DNA from: Acidobacteriota bacterium
Lineage (GTDB): Bacteria; Acidobacteriota; Blastocatellia; HR10; JACQTD01
Assembly: GCA_016210985.1 (NCBI GenBank)
Contig: JACQTD010000058.1
Location: 1 to 40,323 of the forward strand
Reading direction: 5' to 3'
DNA length: 40,323 nt
Positions within the stretch are counted from its first letter, which is position 1, and each line of letters starts with the position of its first letter. The position numbers and the translations under genes were made by a program. The notes beneath the pieces were generated by a model. That model searched no databases. It saw nothing but the letters and a program-made list of their open reading frames with translations, and had not been told where the DNA came from. Positions 34,109 to 40,323 of this stretch are shown one piece after another.

Positions 34109-34828
34109 GTGAAACGGCGGATCCTGATCATTGAAGACGACGCGGACATCGCCCGGTCGATTGCCTATAACCTGGAGCGCACGACGGGATTGAAGACCGA
34201 CTGGGCCGCGGATGGAGAGAGCGGCCTCGAGAAGGCCTTCGAAGTCCCTCCCGATCTGATCCTGCTCGATCTGAACCTGCCGCAGATGAATGGGGTGGAG
34301 ATCTGCCGCCGGCTCAGGCAGGAGAGCATGACGCGATTGATTCCGGTTCTCGTCCTGACGGCTCGTACCGGTGAGAATGACCGGGTCACTTGCCTCGACC
34401 TGGGGGCGGACGATTACATGGGAAAGCCGTTCAGTATGCGGGAGCTCGTGGCCCGAGTGCGGGCGCTCATCCGTCGATCCTATCCGGCTGAACAGGTTGC
34501 ACCTTACGATGACGGATTGTTGCGGGTCGATCATGAAAACTTCCAGGTGATTTCCGCGGGCCAGGAAGTGCGGCTCACCCGCAAGGAATTCGCTCTCTTC
34601 TGGCTGCTGGTGCAGAACCGGGGACGGGTGTTAACCCGCGACCTCCTGCTGGATCGCGTGTGGGGATTCAGCTACGGTGGAGAAACGCGGACGCTCGATG
34701 TCCACGTCCGGAGACTGCGGAAGAAGCTCGGAGAGCAATACAACTTCATCGAAACCGTAGTCGGCGTCGGCTACCGGTTTAACCCACCTAACTTGAAGGC
34801 CCTCTCCGCCGTCGGACTGTCGGAATAG
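34109..34828 (+). CDS. phoB: PhoB-type response regulator
   Basis: This OmpR/PhoB-family regulator has 239 residues. The receiver domain has the acidic pocket in IIEDDADI, the phosphorylated Asp54 in ILLDLNLPQ, and Lys106 in GADDYMGKPF. The C-terminal winged helix shows RLTRKEFALFWLLVQNRGRVLTRDLLLDRVWG and RTLDVHVRRLRKKLG. It starts with GTG 34109, 9 bases after the phoU stop. Pst and PhoU neighbours identify it as PhoB. Its probable sites are the 11-bp repeat arrays before pstS and the TonB receptor. The matching kinase is probably the phoR at 17708, on the other strand. Confidence 0.93.
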   Translation: MKRRILIIEDDADIARSIAYNLERTTGLKTDWAADGESGLEKAFEVPPDLILLDLNLPQMNGVEICRRLRQESMTRLIPVLVLTARTGENDRVTCLDLGADDYMGKPFSMRELVARVRALIRRSYPAEQVAPYDDGLLRVDHENFQVISAGQEVRLTRKEFALFWLLVQNRGRVLTRDLLLDRVWGFSYGGETRTLDVHVRRLRKKLGEQYNFIETVVGVGYRFNPPNLKALSAVGLSE

Positions 34829-34861
34829 CCGACCGTGATCCCGGATGGCTTGAACGTGCAA

Positions 34862-35182
34862 TTAGTTCTCCGATTCTATTCCAGCTGCGCCGCAAGCCAT
34901 CAGATTCATTAGCATTAGCAGCCAATTCCGGATCTGTCGACTGTCTGTTAAAAGCCAAGACTCAACTTCCCGGACAGCAATTCGAAAACACATGTAGGTA
35001 CTCGGTGCAGGTACCCATGAAGTTTTGAGTGGGGGAGCACCGTGCACCTCGTCATCGAGATCCACAAGAACCACCCAAGGACTGAATGGATATGTGTAAA
35101 TCGTGGAGTCCTGCTCGGTCGTGCACTCATAGAGTTGACAATAATCGCTCTGGAATAATGCGAAGATCGCAGGGTGTGATGA
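34862..35182 (-). pseudogene. Remnant of a conserved hypothetical gene
   Basis: A minus-strand frame without a usable start codon reads a protein-like text: LYECTTEQD, TYPFSPWVVLVDLDDEV, PAPSTYMCFRIAVREVE and SWLLTDSRQIRNWL. The pattern (VLVDLDD, then FRIAVREVESWLL) resembles a family of conserved hypothetical proteins with a VREVEAWLL block, which I cannot name with confidence. A stop lies just upstream in frame at 35183-35185 and the 3' part after NWL loses character. It appears to be the decayed middle of a lost gene. The AT-rich surroundings carry no other gene. Confidence 0.4.
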
Positions 35183-35234
35183 TCCTCACCAGAGTACAAC
35201 TCTTTCGCGAGAGTCAACAATCCCCTAAGGGGAC

Positions 35235-35531
35235 CTACCCATGCAACCGGGCCAATGATTCGTTGTAGGTTGGATTCCGGCCGTCCTCCACGTCTTTCCG
35301 CCGCAATTGATGAAACTGGGTAAGTAGGGTGTTCGACTTGGACAAGATGGCGATGCGCTCCGCGTAGGGTCCGACCTTGTTCCCAGGGAGCACCCAGAGC
35401 GCGATGTCATCCGAGATCGCATCGAGGTAGGCCCGGGCTCCGCAGCATCCGAGGCTCAGTGTCGCCCGGCCGCTGTTTACGCCCATACTTCGTGCAAGAT
35501 CAGCGCAAACGCTCATGACAGGCTCCCTCAA
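35235..35531 (-). pseudogene. 5'-truncated DUF169-like protein fragment
   Basis: The frame encodes up to 98 residues, including ARSMGVNSGRATLSLGCCGARAY and SDDIALWVLPGNKV. The block SLGCxGxRxY followed by an acidic stretch and an LPG recalls the C-terminal part of DUF169 proteins, which are about 230-260 residues long. A stop lies immediately before the first possible start (TTG 35531), so the N-terminal two thirds are missing. The fragment could still be translated from ATG 35516, but it looks like a remnant. The role of DUF169 is unknown. The identification is moderate. Confidence 0.5.
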
Positions 35532-35773
35532 TCATTCAATTTTACGAGTGACTCATCAGATCAAAGGATACCTTGACACGGTTCAGGAACGCGGGGAACG
35601 TGTTGGCTGGCCCTGAATGCAGCTTCCCAGAAACTTGCGAATCAATGCTAAACTACCCGGGACCCGGATGCGCAAAATAAACCCTTGGAGAACATGCCAG
35701 TTCAGCTTCAGTGGCATGAGGTCCATGTGACAATGGCCCGGGCAAGACGACAAGGACGACAAGGAGCGCTTAA

Positions 35774-36346
35774 ATGCTGAACCGATTGAGGATTCTAGTG
35801 GCCATGCTCGGGATCCTGTTTGCGACTGGATTCACCGCCGCAAATTGGAATCGAGGTCGAGACGCGGCTCCGGAAGTAGGGGGGCCGGCGCCTGACTTCA
35901 AGCTGCCCTACGCCACCCAGGAGGTGGTGAAATTCAACCCGGCCGAAGGGATGAGCCTGTCACAACTCAAAGGTAAGACGGTCGTGCTGGCGTTCTATCC
36001 CGCCGACTGGTCCTCGGGGTGCACCACGGAGGTTTGCACCTTTCGTGATGCCTTCGGCGATCTGGAGAGCCTGGGTACCGTGATACTCGGCATCAGCGGG
36101 GATTATGTCTTTTCTCACCGGGAGTGGGCGAAGCATCACAATCTGAAATTTCCGCTGCTTTCGGACCATGATCATGCGGTAGCCAGGTTGTACGGGAGTT
36201 ATGAACCGAAATTCGGCCTCAACAAGCGTACCGTTTACGTGATCGACAGCCAGGGCATCATCCGTTTTCGAAACCTCGAGTTCAAAGCGGCCAACAAGGC
36301 CGACTACGATGCGCTTCGGGCCGCGATTGATAAACTGAAGAAGTGA
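35774..36346 (+). CDS. Exported peroxiredoxin (AhpC/TSA, Bcp-like)
   Basis: This thiol peroxidase has 190 residues and an N-terminal signal peptide or anchor (MLNRLRILVAMLGILFATGF). The thioredoxin-fold core contains LAFYPADWSSGCTTEVCTFRD; the peroxidatic cysteine is that of GCTTE, with Thr and Arg nearby. The usual site reads WTPVCTxE or FTxGCTxE, so this is an ordinary variant. A second Cys four residues later (VCTFRD) is a candidate resolving residue. AAGGAG lies 7 bases before the ATG. It lies 4 bases before the acyl-CoA ligase gene and so seems part of the same unit. Confidence 0.88.
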   Translation: MLNRLRILVAMLGILFATGFTAANWNRGRDAAPEVGGPAPDFKLPYATQEVVKFNPAEGMSLSQLKGKTVVLAFYPADWSSGCTTEVCTFRDAFGDLESLGTVILGISGDYVFSHREWAKHHNLKFPLLSDHDHAVARLYGSYEPKFGLNKRTVYVIDSQGIIRFRNLEFKAANKADYDALRAAIDKLKK

Positions 36347-36350
36347 CACC

Positions 36351-37841
36351 ATGATCAGCGAATGGCTCGTCCGGGGTGATGAACGGAAGATCGCCGTCAA
36401 GGTCACCGAAGACGGTCCGGCCGTCAGTTACGAACAACTTCGAAGCCAGGTGGATCGATGGTCTGCGTGGCTGCGAAGCTTGGGCCTTCAACCGGAGGAC
36501 CGCATCGCGATAGCCTTGCCGAACGGTCTCGAAATGATTGTCGCGTTTCTGTCGGCCGCGACGGCAGGAACGGCCGCACCGCTCAATCCGGGCTACAAGC
36601 TCGATGAGTTCAGGTTCTTCCTCTCAGATACCCGCGCCCGAGCCCTGATTGTTCCCCGAAGGGGCGGCAGCGAAGCCTGCCGGGCCGCTGAAGGACTGGC
36701 GCTGATCATCGAAGCTGGTGTGGAGCCCGATGGTGAAGTCCAATTCGCTTCCGCGGGACCGCTCCAGAATTCTCGCGGCGATGCGACTTCGTCCACCGGC
36801 TCCATAGCGTTACTGCTGCACACCAGCGGCACGACGAGCCGGCCCAAACGGGTCCCGCTTACCCACGCCAACCTGGTTGCATCGGCGCGGAATGTAGCTG
36901 CGACTTATCGCCTCGGTCCGGAGGACACCTCCCTCTGCGTCATGCCGCTTTTCCATGTGCATGGCCTGGTGGCATCGACACTGGCTACCCTCCTGACGGG
37001 AGGCACGGTCGCGGTCGTTCCGCGTTTCAATCCGCTCTCTTTCTGGCCTACGGTGCGCGAACAGCATGCCACCTGGTACTCCGCGGTACCAACGATCCAC
37101 AGGCTGCTCCTTGCGAGGTCGAAGCCCGGCGAAAGGCCGCGCGGGGCGGAGGGCCTTCGGTTCATCCGCTCCTGCAGCTCGCCCCTGGCGCCTCGAATCA
37201 TGGAGGAAATGGAACACAGATTCGAAATCCCGGTTATCGAAGCCTATGGGATGACGGAGGCTGCGCATCAGATGGCGTCGAATCCGCTCCCTCCCGGAAC
37301 TCGTAAACCCGGTTCAGTCGGTCGCCAAACCGGATTGGAGATGACCATTCTAGATGACCATGGAAACCGGCTACCTTCCCTGGTCCGTGGCGAAGTAGCC
37401 ATCCGGGGAACCAATGTTTTCGGCGGCTACGAAGGCAATCCTCTTGCCAACGCCGAATCGTTTGTGGATGGCTGGTTCAGGACCGGGGACGAAGGATTTC
37501 TCGGTGAGGATGGTTATCTTACGCTGGTCGGACGGATCAAGGAGTTGATCAACCGCGGTGGCGAGAAAGTCTCGCCGCGGGAGATCGACGATGCGCTGCT
37601 TGCTCACCCGGCCGTGGCTGAAGCCGTCTGCTTCGGCGTACCGGACCGGATCTACGGAGAGGAGGTCGCGGCGGCCGTTGTGCTCAGGAGTCCGGTCACT
37701 GAAAAGGAATTGATCAACCATTGCCGAACCCTGCTGGCTGATTTCAAATGCCCGCGGGTGATCCATATTCTTGAATCGATGCCGAGGACCGTCACCGGGA
37801 AGATTCAACGGCGTCTGGTTGCGAAGCAGATTAGAGGATAG
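36351..37841 (+). CDS. Acyl-CoA synthetase, oxalyl-CoA-synthetase-like (AMP-forming)
   Basis: This ANL-superfamily ligase has 496 residues and activates a carboxylic acid with ATP and CoA. P-loop LLHTSGTTSRPKRVPLTH (A3), AYGMTEAAHQMASNPLPPG (A5), GWFRTGDEGFLGEDGYL (A7), RIKELINRGGEKVSP (A8 hinge) and PRTVTGKIQRR with the catalytic lysine (A10) are all present. The AYGMTEAAHQMASNPLPPGxRKPGSVG text closely resembles plant AAE3 and yeast Pcs60 oxalyl-CoA synthetases, so oxalate is the favoured substrate. It starts 4 bases after the peroxiredoxin stop and ends 7 bases before the reductase gene. The aminotransferase of the unit points to glyoxylate and oxalate handling. Confidence 0.88.
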   Translation: MISEWLVRGDERKIAVKVTEDGPAVSYEQLRSQVDRWSAWLRSLGLQPEDRIAIALPNGLEMIVAFLSAATAGTAAPLNPGYKLDEFRFFLSDTRARALIVPRRGGSEACRAAEGLALIIEAGVEPDGEVQFASAGPLQNSRGDATSSTGSIALLLHTSGTTSRPKRVPLTHANLVASARNVAATYRLGPEDTSLCVMPLFHVHGLVASTLATLLTGGTVAVVPRFNPLSFWPTVREQHATWYSAVPTIHRLLLARSKPGERPRGAEGLRFIRSCSSPLAPRIMEEMEHRFEIPVIEAYGMTEAAHQMASNPLPPGTRKPGSVGRQTGLEMTILDDHGNRLPSLVRGEVAIRGTNVFGGYEGNPLANAESFVDGWFRTGDEGFLGEDGYLTLVGRIKELINRGGEKVSPREIDDALLAHPAVAEAVCFGVPDRIYGEEVAAAVVLRSPVTEKELINHCRTLLADFKCPRVIHILESMPRTVTGKIQRRLVAKQIRG

Positions 37842-37848
37842 CGGGTCG

Positions 37849-38835
37849 ATGAAATTCGCGGTCATGGGAGCGGGGGCCATCGGGGCCTTCTTTGGTGCCC
37901 TAATGGCGAAGGCAGGCGAAGACGTGTCGCTCATAGCGCGAGGGCCGCACCTCCGAGCGATGCAACAGCATGGAATTCGCGTGCGGGGATCACTGGGTGA
38001 ATTTGCCGTCTTCCCGCCGGCAACCGATGATCCGGCCTCGATCGGCGCCGTCGATGTCGTGCTGTTAACGGTCAAGGCACACAGCCTGACCGACGTGGCT
38101 CCGAAGCTCGGCCCGCTTACTGGACCCGACACGGCAGTCGTTTGCATGCAGAACGGAATCCCCTGGTGGTATTTCTTCCGTCATGGCGGTCCCTGGGAGG
38201 GCACCCGACTCGAGACGGTCGATCCCGGCGGCACGATCTCCACCCATATCGATATTGATCGAGTGATCGGATGTGTCATGTATTGCTCGACGATCATCAG
38301 CGAGCCGGGGGTTATCGAGTACCTGGAGAACACACGGCTTTCGATCGGTGAATTGGATGGGGGTCACAGCCCGCGCTGCGAAGCGCTCGCGGCCGTATTC
38401 AAAAATGCCGGGATAAAGTGCTCCGTGCGGAGTGACATACGACAGGACCTTTGGGTGAAACTGATGGGGAACGTCGCTTTCAATCCGATCAGCGCACTCA
38501 CCGGAGCAACGTTGGAGGAGATGACCGAGTGCAATGAGATCCGTACGCTCGCCGGCCATATCATGAGCGAAGCGGGTGATGTCGCCGCCGCACTTGGAAT
38601 CAAACCGGGAATTACGATTGAGCAGCGAATCGCGGCCGCGGCAAGAGTGGGTCCCCACAAGACCTCGATGTTGCAGGACCTTGAGGCGGGCCGTCCTCTC
38701 GAGCTTGATCCCCTGGTCGGTGCCGTGGTGGAATTAGGTGAAAGACTTTCCATACCGGTGCCTCATACTTCCACTCTCTACGCCTGCACGAAACTCCTGG
38801 GCGCGCGACGGAGCGAGGAGTCGCATCCCCGGTGA
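37849..38835 (+). CDS. 2-dehydropantoate 2-reductase family protein
   Basis: This NADPH-dependent ketopantoate-reductase-fold enzyme has 328 residues and starts at ATG 37849. The dinucleotide loop is GAGAIGAFFG (residues 8-17). NGIPWWYFFRHGGP is a variant of the substrate loop seen in a broad subgroup. The catalytic Lys is in LWVKLMGNVAFNPISALTG. Members act on pantothenate synthesis or on other 2-oxo acids. Because it sits between an oxalyl-CoA-synthetase-like gene and a glyoxylate-type aminotransferase, reduction of a different 2-oxo acid is quite possible, so I give no panE symbol. Confidence 0.9.
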   Translation: MKFAVMGAGAIGAFFGALMAKAGEDVSLIARGPHLRAMQQHGIRVRGSLGEFAVFPPATDDPASIGAVDVVLLTVKAHSLTDVAPKLGPLTGPDTAVVCMQNGIPWWYFFRHGGPWEGTRLETVDPGGTISTHIDIDRVIGCVMYCSTIISEPGVIEYLENTRLSIGELDGGHSPRCEALAAVFKNAGIKCSVRSDIRQDLWVKLMGNVAFNPISALTGATLEEMTECNEIRTLAGHIMSEAGDVAAALGIKPGITIEQRIAAAARVGPHKTSMLQDLEAGRPLELDPLVGAVVELGERLSIPVPHTSTLYACTKLLGARRSEESHPR

Positions 38836-38880
38836 TCAGCTCTGAATGTCCGGCCGGCTGACAGGCCGCCAAGGAGACGA

Positions 38881-40029
38881 ATGACCACGAATAGACTGCT
38901 GTTGGGACCTGGCCCCAGCCCGGTAGATCAACGGGTGCTACGCGCGCTTTCAGAACCCTTGCTCGGGCACCTCGATCCGGAGTTTCTTCGAATCATGGAT
39001 GAGATTCAGGAGCTGCTTCGTTACGTCTTCGAGACCCGGAACCGCCTTACGATACCGATCTCGGGAACCGGCAGCGCCGGCATGGAGGCGTCGCTCGTGA
39101 ATCTGCTGGAGCCGGGCGATGCGGCCGTCGTCGGCATCGCCGGCGTCTTCGGCGAACGGATGGTTGACATCGTGGAGCGATCGGGAGCGAAACCTGTCGC
39201 CGTGCGGGCGGACTGGGGAAGGCCGATCGACTTGAGTCTCATCGAGGAAGCGGTAGCGAACTCACATCCGGCGGTCCTGGCGATCGTTCACGCTGAGACT
39301 TCGACCGGTGTCCTGCAGGAGCTAGAAGGACTGGCAGACCTGGCGCATCGCCACGGTGCGTTGCTGGTCGTGGATGCGGTGACTTCGCTCGGGGGTCATC
39401 CGGTTGGCGTGGATGCGATGGGAATCGATGTTTGCTATTCCGGCACGCAGAAGTGCCTGGGCTGCCCGCCAGGACTTTCGCCGATCACCTTTTCGGATCG
39501 CGCGATGGAGCGCATCCATGCCCGCAAACAGAAGGTGCAGAGCTGGTACCTGGATGTGAGCATGGTCGAGAAGTACTGGGGCGCCGACCGGACGTACCAT
39601 CATACGGCGCCGGTTTCGATGAATTATGCTTTGCGCGAAGCGCTCAGGATGATTCGTGAGGAAGGACTGGAGCCTCGCTGGAAACGTCACGAGCGCAATC
39701 ATCGGGGCTTCGTGGCAGGTATCGAAGCGATGGGCCTGGAAATGTTCGTCAGCCGGAAAAACCGGCTCTGGAGCCTGAACAGTGTTCGAGTGCCGGAGGG
39801 TATCGATGAGGCACGGGTGCGAGTGCGTCTCCTCGAACGGCATGGCATCGAGATCGGCGGCGGACTCGGGCCGCTGAAGGGCAAGATCTGGCGTGTCGGG
39901 CTGATGGGGTCCGGCAGCACGCGTGAGAATGTCCTTCTAGTCCTTGAGGCCTTGCGCGAGTCGCTTGAGTTCGAGGGCAAGGTCTGTCCATCCGGCGTCT
40001 CCGCCGCTGAACGGGTCTACTTCCCCTAG
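38881..40029 (+). CDS. Alanine-glyoxylate/serine-pyruvate-type aminotransferase (class V)
   Basis: This PLP enzyme has 382 residues and probably converts glyoxylate and an amino acid to glycine and a 2-oxo acid. The N-terminal [16 protein letters not shown] and the GTGSAGMEA phosphate loop are diagnostic. [10 protein letters not shown] and [12 protein letters not shown] bind the cofactor; the PLP lysine is K191 in [21 protein letters not shown] lies 5 bases before the ATG. It closes the unit peroxiredoxin, acyl-CoA ligase, reductase, aminotransferase. Oxalate activation and glyoxylate transamination in one unit suggest C2 acid metabolism. A weak hairpin (GGAGA at 40150, TCTCC at 40162) may stop transcription. 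Confidence 0.93.
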   Translation: MTTNRLLLGPGPSPVDQRVLRALSEPLLGHLDPEFLRIMDEIQELLRYVFETRNRLTIPISGTGSAGMEASLVNLLEPGDAAVVGIAGVFGERMVDIVERSGAKPVAVRADWGRPIDLSLIEEAVANSHPAVLAIVHAETSTGVLQELEGLADLAHRHGALLVVDAVTSLGGHPVGVDAMGIDVCYSGTQKCLGCPPGLSPITFSDRAMERIHARKQKVQSWYLDVSMVEKYWGADRTYHHTAPVSMNYALREALRMIREEGLEPRWKRHERNHRGFVAGIEAMGLEMFVSRKNRLWSLNSVRVPEGIDEARVRVRLLERHGIEIGGGLGPLKGKIWRVGLMGSGSTRENVLLVLEALRESLEFEGKVCPSGVSAAERVYFP

Positions 40030-40323
40030 CCTTACTAAGCCACGACCATAAAGCGCTATGTCTTGGATGGAGCGGGATCGTGAAGGGCGATCAACCCAAA
40101 CCTTCCTGGAAAGAGCTCAAACCTTCGCAGTTCCATTAACGTAGCGAATGGAGAATGGAAATCTCCTCTTATATTTGAGCGTCTTGGCTTCTTTGAAATC
40201 TGGACCCTGGATATGAAATCACACGGATACAAGTGGAAGTCGACAGCTTTTCAAAACGTGTTTGCTGAGGCCATGGAGTGCGCAGCGATTGACCAAAGTG
40301 ATTCTACGAATACTTGATTGATC
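40030..40323. other. Right-edge non-coding stretch; no gene seen
   Basis: The last 294 bases are poorer in GC than the genes before them and hold no open frame with protein character. GGAGA (40150-40154) can pair with TCTCC (40162-40166), followed by TCTTATATTT; this may be a weak stop for the aminotransferase transcript. Confidence 0.35.

Noticed and set aside
1-40323. CRISPR array, prophage or tRNA/rRNA gene
   Set aside because: No regularly spaced identical repeats, phage structural genes, tRNA cloverleaf or rRNA text were seen in the window.

Overview
The window reads like a chromosome segment of an acidobacterium or a close relative. GC content is moderately high and gene content fits that group: a TIGR02999-type ECF sigma factor next to a Ser/Thr kinase, an S9 peptidase, an M1 peptidase with HEAT repeats, a YCF48-like lipoprotein, and a TonB receptor with a carboxypeptidase-regulatory-like domain. 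This assignment is inference from gene content. No rRNA, tRNA or CRISPR array was seen.

Layout. 1-3456: a Ser/Thr kinase running off the left edge, a decayed sigma factor gene (stop codon plus internal deletion), an IS110-family element with a structured leader, and a long non-coding tail ending in a large palindrome. 3457-9278: a LolA-like secreted protein, a compact minus-strand operon trpB-trpA-chorismate mutase-DAHP synthase, a YCF48-like lipoprotein and an orphan AbrB-type regulator. 9473-14095: two secreted peptidases (M1 and S9). 14235-19692: a probable polyphosphate/phosphoryl module of two tandem thymidylate-kinase-like proteins (one with Walker A Lys replaced by Arg), Ppx/GppA, a CHAD domain split over two genes, a convergent PhoR-type kinase and SixA. 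19816-24791: a four-repeat Pho-box-like promoter, a TonB-dependent receptor, a secreted beta-helix protein and a lipoprotein. 25004-27252: an ars locus with ArsR, two matching palindromic operators, an in-frame chimera joining the ArsG N-terminus to the ArsA C-terminus, and Acr3. 27646-34828: a porin, then Pho-box-pstS-pstC-pstA-pstB-phoU-phoB. 34829-35531: two gene remnants. 35774-40029: a peroxiredoxin, an oxalyl-CoA-synthetase-like ligase, a ketopantoate-reductase-like enzyme and an alanine-glyoxylate-type aminotransferase.

How it works together. About 20 kb (14.2-34.8 kb) is devoted to phosphate: inner-membrane uptake (Pst), sensing and control (PhoR, PhoU, PhoB), probable outer-membrane uptake (TonB receptor, beta-helix protein, perhaps the porin) and polyphosphate or phosphoryl-transfer enzymes (Ppx, CHAD, Tmk-like pair, SixA). 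Arsenite efflux genes are embedded in it, which makes sense because arsenate enters through phosphate transporters. The TonB and pstS promoters share TTAACA-type repeats at an exact 11-bp period, so PhoB probably controls both. The most novel points are the Tmk-pair/Ppx/split-CHAD module, the Pho-controlled TonB/beta-helix operon, and the ArsG-ArsA chimera. Several intergenic regions carry REP-like inverted hairpin pairs, two of them with compensatory base-pair changes.
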